Shown: positions 23,080-30,301 of the stretch, one piece after another | How the letters are laid out: the number at the start of each line of letters is the position of its first letter | Position numbering within the stretch: position 1 is the stretch's first letter | From: CAKSQF01 sp963628435 | Lineage (GTDB): Bacteria > Bacillota > Clostridia > Oscillospirales > CAG-272 | Direction of reading: 5' to 3' | NCBI GenBank assembly: GCA_963628435.1 | Contig: CAVGEY010000017.1 | Location: 1 to 43,608 of the forward strand | DNA length: 43,608 nt | Position numbers and translations under genes: made by a program | Notes under the pieces: generated by a model | Seen by the model: the letters and a program-made list of their open reading frames with translations, nothing else | Told to the model about the DNA's origin: nothing | The model's database searches: none

Positions 23080-24867
23080 ATGACAAACAACAAGTATGTT
23101 CTTGACTGGATCAAAGAAATGGCCGATATGACACAGCCGGACAGAATTGTCTGGATCGACGGCAGTGAAGAGCAGGCGGAAGAACTCCGCAAAGAGGCGT
23201 GCTCGACAGGAGAACTTATAAAGCTCAATCCCGACAAACTTCCCAACTGCTATCTGCACCGCACCGCGATCAACGATGTCGCGCGTGTCGAGGGCAGAAC
23301 ATTCATCTGCACTCCCACAAAGGAAGAGGCAGGCAACATCAACAACTGGGTAGAGCCCGGCGAGATGTACGCGAAGCTGAAAAAGCTGTATACGGGTTCG
23401 ATGAAGGGAAAGACCATGTATGTCATTCCTTATTCGATGTCGGTTGTCGGCTCAAGTTTCGCCAAAATCGGTATCGAACTTACCGACTCGATCTATGTCG
23501 TGCTGAACATGCTCATCATGACACGCGCGGGCAAGAAGGTTATCGACGCGCTCGGCGACAGCTCCGACTTCGTCAAGGGACTTCACGCAACCGCAGACTG
23601 CGATGAGAACAACAGATACATCACCCACTTCCCGCAGGACAACACCATTATGTCGGTCAACTCGGCATACGGCGGAAACGTTCTGCTCGGCAAGAAGTGC
23701 TTTGCGCTCCGCATCGCATCCTATCTCGGACGCAAGGAAGGCTGGATGGCAGAGCATATGCTTATCCTCGGCCTTGAATATCCCGACGGACACATCAGAT
23801 ATATTACCGCCGCATTCCCGTCGGCATGCGGAAAGACCAACCTCGCAATGCTCATTCCGCCCGAAATCTACCGCAAGCAGGGCTACAAGGTATGGTGTGT
23901 AGGCGATGACATCGCATGGCTGCGCGTAAATCCCGAGGACGGCAGACTCTACGCGATCAACCCCGAAAACGGATTCTTCGGAGTCGCTCCCGGAACAAAC
24001 TCGCACTCCAACCCCAACGCGCTTGCCGCAACCAAACGCGACACGATCTTCACAAACGTCTGCCTGAACACGAAGGATATGACGGTATGGTGGGAAGGCC
24101 TCGACGAGCCCGTTCCCGAACCCGGCAACGCAATCAACTGGAAGGGCGAGCCGTGGGATTATCACACCTACAACAAGGCCGACAAGATCAACACATCGGG
24201 CGCTCATCCGAACTCGCGTTTCACCGCGATGGCGAAGAACTGCCCCTGCGTATCTCCCGAATTCGATTCGACAACAGGTGTGCCTGTTGACGCGATCATC
24301 TTCGGCGGACGCCGCGCAAAGACCGCTCCGCTGGTATATCAGTCATTCAACTGGCAGCACGGCACATTCGTCGGCTCGATCATGGCATCCGAAACAACTG
24401 CGGCAGCCGCAGGCGCTCTCGGCGTAGTTCGCCGCGATCCTATGGCAATGCGTCCGTTCGTCGGATACAATATGGGCGATTATTTCGCACACTGGCTCGA
24501 AATGGGCAAGAAGATTCCTCACGCGCCCAAGATTTTCCATGTCAACTGGTTCAGAACCGATGACGCGGGCAACTTCATCTGGCCCGGATTCGGCGACAAT
24601 ATGCGTGTTCTGCTCTGGATTCTCGCGCGCTGCGACGGTGCTGTCGACGCGGTTGAATCACCTATCGGCTATCTGCCGAAGCCCGAGGACATCTGCCTCG
24701 ACGGACTCGACATCGGCGAGGACACACTCAAAAATCTTCTCTCGGTCGACAAGGAAAGCTGGAAGGCCGACATCGAAAACATCAAAGAGTTCTACGCACA
24801 GATCGGCGATCATGTTCCCGCAGAACTTTATGACGAGCTTCACGCGCTTGAAGCAAGACTCGGCTGA
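23080..24867 (+). CDS. pckG: Phosphoenolpyruvate carboxykinase (GTP)
   Basis: 595 residues from the chosen start, the normal length for the GTP-dependent type. It interconverts oxaloacetate + GTP and PEP + GDP + CO2 in the cytosol. In fermenting anaerobes it often runs toward oxaloacetate for succinate or aspartate formation. The nucleotide-binding FPSACGKTNLAM loop with its reactive Cys and the GDDIAWLR segment are plain, as are GGRRAKTAPLVYQSF and FRTDDAGNFIWPGFGDNMRV. The start at 23080 follows AAAGGAG; the frame's earlier ATG at 23020 lacks a ribosome site. The gene is monocistronic, with a promoter at 22927 and a terminator at 24880. Confidence 0.98.
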   Translation: MTNNKYVLDWIKEMADMTQPDRIVWIDGSEEQAEELRKEACSTGELIKLNPDKLPNCYLHRTAINDVARVEGRTFICTPTKEEAGNINNWVEPGEMYAKLKKLYTGSMKGKTMYVIPYSMSVVGSSFAKIGIELTDSIYVVLNMLIMTRAGKKVIDALGDSSDFVKGLHATADCDENNRYITHFPQDNTIMSVNSAYGGNVLLGKKCFALRIASYLGRKEGWMAEHMLILGLEYPDGHIRYITAAFPSACGKTNLAMLIPPEIYRKQGYKVWCVGDDIAWLRVNPEDGRLYAINPENGFFGVAPGTNSHSNPNALAATKRDTIFTNVCLNTKDMTVWWEGLDEPVPEPGNAINWKGEPWDYHTYNKADKINTSGAHPNSRFTAMAKNCPCVSPEFDSTTGVPVDAIIFGGRRAKTAPLVYQSFNWQHGTFVGSIMASETTAAAAGALGVVRRDPMAMRPFVGYNMGDYFAHWLEMGKKIPHAPKIFHVNWFRTDDAGNFIWPGFGDNMRVLLWILARCDGAVDAVESPIGYLPKPEDICLDGLDIGEDTLKNLLSVDKESWKADIENIKEFYAQIGDHVPAELYDELHALEARLG

Positions 24868-24879
24868 TAAAAGAATTGC

Positions 24880-24912
24880 AGTCCGGACGGAGAAATCCGC
24901 CCGGACTTTTTT
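24880..24912 (+). terminator. Terminator of pckG
   Basis: AGTCCGGACGGA and TCCGCCCGGACT pair (one wobble) around GAAA, followed by TTTTTT. Confidence 0.9.
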
Positions 24913-25072
24913 AAGCAGTCGTCAATGCGATATTGCGGCCGCCGCGTTCACGCCGTATTCACGCACGGCGGCATGGCATTGACGGAAATAATTGCGGCAA
25001 AAACGCTCCCGTGTCGGCGGCGATTGACAAAAGGGAGCCGAAATTTCGTTTCGCCTACGGGATGGTTATAAA

Positions 25073-25378
25073 ATGATAAAATTATGCGTAAAACTCGACG
25101 ATGTCGATTATAACGGTCTTATCGACAGATTTCTGCCGATTTTTCTCGAAAAAGCGGCAAAAAGCGGAGATTCCAAGCTGAAAATGCTCTCCTCGCTTCC
25201 GCAGGGAGTCGCCGCCGGCATGCTGAAATCGCTGTCCGACGACAAAAAAGAGGAGCTTGCCCTGTCGCTTATAAGAATGAACGGCGAAAAAATCGCCGCG
25301 CTCCTCACAGATGAAGGGTCGCGGCGCGGGATAAATTTCAAAATCACCGAAATCACCGCCGAAAAAGCCATCGGCTGA
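25073..25378 (+). CDS. Small hypothetical protein, 101 residues
   Basis: A predicted soluble, mostly helical protein with no signal peptide or membrane segment. The N-terminus (IKLCVKLDDVDYNGLIDRFLP) and a middle part (LSSLPQGVAAGMLKSLSDDKKEEL) suggest a small helical domain; no family is recognised with confidence. Codon pattern and a GGGATGG site upstream support translation, but the ribosome site is not strong. It lies between pckG and a repeat-rich stretch and has no obvious partner. Confidence 0.6.
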   Translation: MIKLCVKLDDVDYNGLIDRFLPIFLEKAAKSGDSKLKMLSSLPQGVAAGMLKSLSDDKKEELALSLIRMNGEKIAALLTDEGSRRGINFKITEITAEKAIG

Positions 25379-25403
25379 AAGCATAGCCAAATCGGTCGGG
25401 GGG

Positions 25404-25459
25404 ACACGGCTTTTCGTTCGGGAAATTGCGGGGGCGATGTCCCCGACGCCCCGATTTCG
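25404..25459. repeat. 56-bp direct repeat, copy 1
   Basis: Begins ACACGGCTTTTCGTTCGGG and ends in the GGGGCGATGTCCCCGACGCC palindrome plus CCGATTTCG. It is identical to the copy at 25536 except for one base. It resembles module 3 of the repeat mosaic at the start of the window. Confidence 0.88.
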
Positions 25460-25487
25460 GATATTATTCTCCGAACGCAAAATCTCC

Positions 25488-25508
25488 CGCCATGTAAGGC
25501 GGGAGAAT
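25488..25508. other. Hairpin between the 56-bp repeats
   Basis: TCCCGCC and GGCGGGA flank ATGTAAG-like loop sequence, lying midway between the two 56-bp repeats. T-runs are weak, so terminator function is uncertain. Confidence 0.45.
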
Positions 25509-25535
25509 GAAAAAAGAGCAAAATCTTTCGGGAGA

Positions 25536-25591
25536 ACACGGCTTTTCGTTCGGGAAATTGCGGGGGCGGTGTCCCCGACGCCCCGATTTCG
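25536..25591. repeat. 56-bp direct repeat, copy 2
   Basis: Second copy, 132 bp downstream of the first, with GGGGCGGTGTCCCC in place of GGGGCGATGTCCCC. It ends 31 bases before the stop of the convergent DUF6062 gene. Confidence 0.88.
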
Positions 25592-25621
25592 ATTTTTGAT
25601 TATCTTAAAGCAGAGCGCGTT

Positions 25622-26335
25622 TCAATTTATCTTTGCGGCATCGTCGCCCGCGAGAAAACGAATCGAGCGTTCCACGCCGATTTTTGTCTTATCATCGAGC
25701 TTTTCATCGGCATAGCGGTAGTCGAACGAGCGCGCGAACGCCGACACGTCGGCGGAGAGAGACGCGAGATGACCGTTTACGAGCGAAACAAGCTGCTCGG
25801 AAAAATCCGAATAAAGCCGCTTCGGCAGTTCGGATGACGCCGTATTCAGCAGCGCCGAACTGTGTCCCACACAGAAATAGGGCTGCGCGGCGAATTTTTT
25901 TCTGAAAAGATCATCGGTCTGCCACATATAGACGGCGTTTGAGAGGAGTCTTTTCATATTCGAGTCGACACGCGAGCAGATATAGCAGGAGCCGTCGAGT
26001 TCGGCGAGCATTTTCGCGATTTTGTCGGGCGACGGTTTCATAAGTCCTTTTTTGCCGACCGCAGACGAAAGCTCTCCGAGATGACTTTCGAGCATCAGCG
26101 CGAGCGGCAGTCTTTTCGATATTCTCAGCATTTTCGTGAAATGGCGGCTGCAGAATCCCTGTTTGTTTGTCCTGATTCTTATGTCGGGCTCCATCATCGA
26201 CGCACCGAGTATCAGTTCGAGCTCATCCGATTCGAGTTTTGCCGCGAGAGTGCAGAACGGGCAGGCATCGGCGCCCTCTTTCATATTTTCTTCAAAGACT
26301 TCGTTTATCGGAATCGTGTAAATTGTTTCTGCCAT
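25622..26335 (-). CDS. DUF6062 family protein
   Basis: 237 residues, soluble. Four Cys/His pairs are spaced through the protein: CPFC near the N-terminus (about 21-24), FCSRHF (about 61-66), CYICSR (about 117-122) and FCVGH (about 154-158). This pattern, with the opening YTIPINEVFEE, matches the clostridial DUF6062 family. The pairs suggest binding of two zinc ions, but no function is known. GGAAGGAG precedes the ATG. It is transcribed divergently from the glycosylase gene, with only 78 bases between the two starts, so they may share regulation. Confidence 0.85.
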   Translation of the reverse strand: MAETIYTIPINEVFEENMKEGADACPFCTLAAKLESDELELILGASMMEPDIRIRTNKQGFCSRHFTKMLRISKRLPLALMLESHLGELSSAVGKKGLMKPSPDKIAKMLAELDGSCYICSRVDSNMKRLLSNAVYMWQTDDLFRKKFAAQPYFCVGHSSALLNTASSELPKRLYSDFSEQLVSLVNGHLASLSADVSAFARSFDYRYADEKLDDKTKIGVERSIRFLAGDDAAKIN

Positions 26336-26413
26336 AAAAAACTCCTTCCCGGCAAATTCTTGCTTTTTCTTTCCATATTATATATAAACCGATTGAATAA
26401 TCACGGAGAACGA

Positions 26414-27343
26414 ATGAATAACTTGCAAAACAGCGGCAGGATCCGCCTTTTCGAGTGTGGGAAAAACCTGTTAATAAAAGATTGCGGCGGCTTCGATCCC
26501 GATCTTGTCTTTGACTGCGGACAGACTTTCAGATTCGCGAAAGGCGCCGACGGGGTGTGGCGGGGTGTCGCAAAGGGCAGACTGCTCGAAATCGGAAAAA
26601 TCGAGGGCGGTATCTGTATTTACGGCTGCGACAGCCGCACATTTTACGATGTCTGGTACGATTATCTCGGATTTTCGCTCGATTACGATGCCGTTCGCGC
26701 GGGTTTTCCCGAAAACGACCGCCATCTGAAAGAGGCCGCCGCCGTCGGGAGCGGTATTCGGATCCTGCATCAGGAAGCCTTCGAGACGCTCATCTCGTTT
26801 ATCATCAGCCAGAACAACAATATCGCGAGAATAAGCCGCATTGTCGGCGCGCTCTGCGAAAAATACGGGAAAAGAATCGATTTTCCGAACGATGAGAACG
26901 GCACGGGCTGTTCCGACAATCCGGATATACCGAGATACGCCTTTCCGACAGCCGAAGATCTCGCCGATGTCGATGAAAACGGCTATGCCGCGCTCGGTGT
27001 CGGTTATCGCGCGCCCTACCTCTGCGATGCGGTGAAAAAAGTCGTCCGGGGCGAGATAAATCCCGACCGAATCGCGCAAATGAGCAGCGCGGACGCCGAG
27101 CGTGAGCTGCGGAAAATCGTCGGAGTCGGCCCGAAGGTCGCCGCCTGTATTCTGCTCTTCGGATTCGCGAAATACGATGCCTTTCCGATAGATGTCTGGG
27201 TGAGGCGGATTCTCGACAAATATTACGGGGGAGCTCTGCCCGATTTCGGAGCATACGCCGGGATAGCTCAGCAGTATCTTTTCTATTATGAGCGGTATAT
27301 CTCGACAAAAGAGCCGAAATGTGCGGATAAAATCACAAAGTAG
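26414..27343 (+). CDS. OGG1-type 8-oxoguanine DNA glycosylase/lyase
   Basis: 309 residues from the chosen start. Removes 8-oxoguanine from DNA and nicks the strand in base-excision repair. The N-terminal OGG_N-like domain (FDPDLVFDCGQTFRFAK through FYDVWYDYLGFSLDYD) is followed by the HhH-GPD core (about 120-290). In that core VGVGPKVAAC carries the expected catalytic Lys after the hairpin, and FPIDVWVRRI carries the catalytic Asp. The start at 26414 has GGAGA 6 bases upstream; the long upstream extension of this frame overlaps the divergent gene and is rejected. DUF6062 lies divergently next to it. A terminator follows. Confidence 0.93.
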   Translation: MNNLQNSGRIRLFECGKNLLIKDCGGFDPDLVFDCGQTFRFAKGADGVWRGVAKGRLLEIGKIEGGICIYGCDSRTFYDVWYDYLGFSLDYDAVRAGFPENDRHLKEAAAVGSGIRILHQEAFETLISFIISQNNNIARISRIVGALCEKYGKRIDFPNDENGTGCSDNPDIPRYAFPTAEDLADVDENGYAALGVGYRAPYLCDAVKKVVRGEINPDRIAQMSSADAERELRKIVGVGPKVAACILLFGFAKYDAFPIDVWVRRILDKYYGGALPDFGAYAGIAQQYLFYYERYISTKEPKCADKITK

Positions 27344-27361
27344 CAGAACGGCTGTTTCAAA

Positions 27362-27410
27362 AACGCGGCTTTACCGGATTTTCGGCAAAGCCGCGTTCTG
27401 CGTCTTTTTT
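27362..27410 (+). terminator. Terminator after the glycosylase gene
   Basis: AACGCGGCTTTACCG and CGGCAAAGCCGCGTT pair with one mismatch around 6 bases, then CTGCGTCTTTTTTA. It separates two convergent genes. Confidence 0.8.
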
Positions 27411-27429
27411 ATCGGTTAAAGTCTGACGA

Positions 27430-28656
27430 TTAAAGCTCTACGCCGTTCTTTCTGAGGAGTTCGCGCGCGGTCTCTACCGAGTCGACACCTGTCGCGTTCT
27501 TGACGGGTGCGAATTCCTTTTCGCGTACGACCTCGTAGCTGAGGCAGGAGTCCATCATGTGAATCATGTCAAGCACGAGTGTCTCGAACTTGTATCCGTT
27601 GGGCTCGGTCGGCTTTACGGGATTGCCGTTTTCGTCGATGTGCGGAATCTTCTTCTCGACAACGTGTACCGGCATCTTTTGACGGAGAATGTCCTCGAGC
27701 TTCGATACCTTGAACATATAGTTGAGAATTACGCCGAATTTGTAGAGAAGTTCGCCGCGTTCGTCGCGCAGATTCTTCATATCGTCGGTGATTTCGTAAT
27801 ATTCGACTATCGAGGGCTTGCCGTCCTCGAGGCAGAGCACGCCGATTTTCTCGGTCGGATTTGCCTTTGCGACAACCTTCGCGCCGCAGTCTCTGCCCGA
27901 CATGATTGTCGCGCCGACGAATGCGGGATCGTTTATGCGCTGGCAGACGTTGTCAACCGCGAATACGGTCAGCCATTCAACGCCGTTTTCCTTCATGTGA
28001 TTGAGATAGCCGGCTTTTACGAGCGATGTGAACCAGCCGCCGTTGCCGTTGGGCGAGAGCGAGATGCGGTCTTTGCCTTCGAGCAGAATCTTTCCGTCAT
28101 ATCCGACAGAGGGAGCCATCTCCTGAATGAAGAAGTGTACGTGGCCCTTATCGTAGCCGAAATATTTATGCTCCTCGAAGAATGCGATTGTCGCATCGTT
28201 GTTCTTTTCGCTTGTCATAATGTAGAGCGGAACCCATGCGCCGACACGTTTTACGACATCCATGAGGTTGTTTATAAGGCACTGGAAGATGTAGAGTTCG
28301 TGTGTAACGCCGATGGGATATGTACCCTTCGGGCCGTCAAATCCGAGTCTTGTACCCTGTCCGCCGGCAAGCAGAACGGCGCCGACCTTTTCGGCTTTAA
28401 GCGCTTCGATGCCGACTTTCTCGAATTCGTCGCGGCGGGCGTTGATCTCGTTAATCTCGAGTGCGCCGAGCGGAGAAAGAACTCCCTTTTCCACCTTCAT
28501 TTCCTTGCGGTCGAGCAGTTTGAGCAGCGACCAGTCGATGTTCTCGATCTGAGAAAGCAGCGATTTGCGGGATTCTTCGGACAGCTCGTCATAATAGGCA
28601 AGCAGCTGTGTCTGACCGTGTTTTTTGAGCAGGTCGAGTGTTTCGTTATAATTCAT
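27430..28656 (-). CDS. UTP--sugar-1-phosphate uridylyltransferase (UDPGP family)
   Basis: 408 residues. Makes a UDP-sugar from UTP and a sugar-1-phosphate. The nucleotide-binding signature LLAGGQGTRLGFDGPKG lies at about 96-112, followed by IYIMTSEKNN-type and GGWFTSLVKAGYL segments typical of the eukaryotic-like UDPGP family (PF01704). This family includes UDP-GlcNAc/GalNAc pyrophosphorylases and UDP-glucose pyrophosphorylases, so the exact sugar cannot be fixed by eye; the GNGGWF and K-P-rich C-terminal signals lean toward UDP-N-acetylhexosamine. GGAGG precedes the ATG and a clear promoter lies upstream. Cytosolic, feeding cell-wall or glycan synthesis. Confidence 0.9.
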   Translation of the reverse strand: MNYNETLDLLKKHGQTQLLAYYDELSEESRKSLLSQIENIDWSLLKLLDRKEMKVEKGVLSPLGALEINEINARRDEFEKVGIEALKAEKVGAVLLAGGQGTRLGFDGPKGTYPIGVTHELYIFQCLINNLMDVVKRVGAWVPLYIMTSEKNNDATIAFFEEHKYFGYDKGHVHFFIQEMAPSVGYDGKILLEGKDRISLSPNGNGGWFTSLVKAGYLNHMKENGVEWLTVFAVDNVCQRINDPAFVGATIMSGRDCGAKVVAKANPTEKIGVLCLEDGKPSIVEYYEITDDMKNLRDERGELLYKFGVILNYMFKVSKLEDILRQKMPVHVVEKKIPHIDENGNPVKPTEPNGYKFETLVLDMIHMMDSCLSYEVVREKEFAPVKNATGVDSVETARELLRKNGVEL

Positions 28657-28697
28657 ATTAAGCCTCCGAAATTAGAGATCAAATTTTTTACCTATAT

Positions 28698-28726
28698 ATT
28701 ATAGCAGGGTTGTGCGTTTTTGTAAA
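28698..28726 (-). promoter_or_regulatory. Promoter of the UDP-sugar pyrophosphorylase
   Basis: Minus strand TTTACA (28726-28721), 17-bp spacer, TATAAT (28703-28698), giving a leader of about 35 nt. Confidence 0.85.
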
Positions 28727-28789
28727 GAGATTTTGTAAAAAAATCGGCAAAAGCGGCGCTTTTTGACGGTTTTCGGCAGTCGGTAACGG

Positions 28790-29185
28790 TCAGGTCGATT
28801 TTCCTCTCTTCGTTTTGCCGATGGAGCCGAAAATGTCCCCTCGGTCTATGATTCTGCGCCTGATTCGGTAGGCGGTGTCCCGGCTTATCTCCATTGCTTC
28901 GGCGGTCGCCTCCATCGTGAGATTCTGGCGGTAGCGCAGTTTCAGGTAGAGCTGTTCCTGCGCCCTTTTTTCGGCTTCTTTCGGACTGTCCGAATCGTTG
29001 AGGTAGTCGTCGAGAAAGCAGTCGACCGAACTGACCGCCGCGCGCAGTTCGCCTGCCGCGATTCGGAGCAGATTCAGCCGTTCGCTTTCCTTTCCGTAGT
29101 GTTCCAGACGGTTTATTTCGTTTTCGAAGGATGCAAGCAGCATCCGATCGGTATTGTATTTTTCAAAATAGGTTATCCAGTTCAA
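28790..29185 (-). CDS. Small sigma-region-4-like HTH protein (RinA/ArpU-like), TTG start
   Basis: 131 residues. The C-terminal part (about 80-120) reads LYLKLRYRQNLTMEATAEAM then SRDTAYRIRRRIIDRG, the helix-turn-helix layout of sigma-70 region 4 and of phage late-gene regulators of the RinA/ArpU/DUF1492 type. The N-terminal half is helical with many charged residues. The start codon is TTG (29185), with AAAGGAAG 7 bases upstream. The next in-frame ATG is 14 codons in, and starting there would drop the conserved-looking NWITYFEKYNTDRM. No other phage genes adjoin it. It is probably a remnant or domesticated regulator; no target is visible. Confidence 0.65.
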   Translation of the reverse strand: MNWITYFEKYNTDRMLLASFENEINRLEHYGKESERLNLLRIAAGELRAAVSSVDCFLDDYLNDSDSPKEAEKRAQEQLYLKLRYRQNLTMEATAEAMEISRDTAYRIRRRIIDRGDIFGSIGKTKRGKST

Positions 29186-30001
29186 TCAGATCTTCCTTTC
29201 GTAATATTTTCACGGTATTTCATATCGGGTTTATGATATTTCGGGGTAGACTGTCCGTATTGTCCGGCGCGGCCGCAAAACCGATCTGTCCCGCTTCGGG
29301 GCTCGGAAAACGGAAAGACTTTTTGCGGAGAGCGGCATCGCCGCCGACTCTGCCGTCGGATACGGAGCGGTGCGGCGGCCTGTCACGCCGCCTGCGGGTG
29401 AGTTGATCCCGGTTCGGTAGGAACATTTGCCGTTCACGGAGCATATCGGCCGTCAACGGGGCGGAGACGGTCAAAAAAACGAACAGATGTTCTGTTTATT
29501 ATTATATCAGGCGGTGCCGGCATTTTCAAGCTGCCGCCGAAAAATTCACAAATATTTTTTCGCGGTGTCTTTTCATCGAAAAACGCCGGTCGAACGATGT
29601 CGAAAATAATGGACACAATGCGAAATATATGTGGAATTGTAGCTGTGCGAAAACAAAAGCGCAAAATTTTGTGCAAAATGCTACCGCGTAAAAATTCAGC
29701 CGCCAAAATTGTGCAAAATGCACATTGTTTTTTCACCTAATACACACCTGCCGTTCATACCGAAAAAGTAAGCAAAATTTGCCGCAATTCGCCAAACGAT
29801 TAACAAATATCAAAAAATACAGGATATATCGACAAAAATCGAAAATAATGAGTAAATATTATTTACATCAAATCGGAGCGGACGGCGGCAAAATCAGGGA
29901 ACGCACGGCACGGTGTGAAAATTTTGTTTTAACCGAAAATATCCGACTTCGAAAAAAACGCGCGGCGGCGTGCTATGTCGATTTTTACGAATTTCGGCTT
30001 C
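29186..30001. other. Long gene-free region before the sugar-transport operon
   Basis: About 800 bases without a convincing gene; open frames here lack ribosome sites and one runs across the promoter. It holds two copies of GTGCAAAATGC exactly 40 bp apart (29671 and 29711). The second is part of the inverted repeat TGTGCA-AAA-TGCACA (29710-29724). The spacing and dyad suggest regulator sites, which is inference. Confidence 0.5.
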
Positions 30002-30030
30002 TTGACAAGCTTTTTGTTGTGTGGTATTAT
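30002..30030 (+). promoter_or_regulatory. Promoter of the 13-kb sugar-transport operon
   Basis: TTGACA (30002-30007), 17-bp spacer, TATTAT (30025-30030). Transcription near 30037 gives a leader of about 265 nt, which contains a GCGGTTTTTGCCGC hairpin followed by TTTTA, a possible weak attenuator. Confidence 0.85.
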
Positions 30031-30301
30031 ATGTCCGTGCTATTGAATCGGCCCGACCGATCGGCGCGCAAGACGATTGCCGCCTGCTTTCGGTCGGTAT
30101 TTTTCACGGCCGGGGTTGCCGTTGTAAGAAGCTGCTTGCGGTTTTTGCCGCTTTTATTTATCGCAGAACCATTACGATGCTTACCTTATTATATACGCGC
30201 CTGCGGGACTGCCGGAAGACCGCGGACGGGATGCGTTATTCCGGTATGTCTTCGTCATTGTATCTGCATTACACTTTTCACTTTTTAGGAGGAAACGGCA
30301 A

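Noticed and set aside
26081..26413. N-terminal extension of the OGG1-type glycosylase
   Set aside because: It overlaps the divergent DUF6062 gene and lacks family similarity; the ATG at 26414 has its own ribosome site.
29725..30288. 187-codon open frame before the glycan operon
   Set aside because: It runs through the TTGACA-N17-TATTAT promoter, is Cys/Arg-rich without a domain pattern, and lacks a ribosome site.
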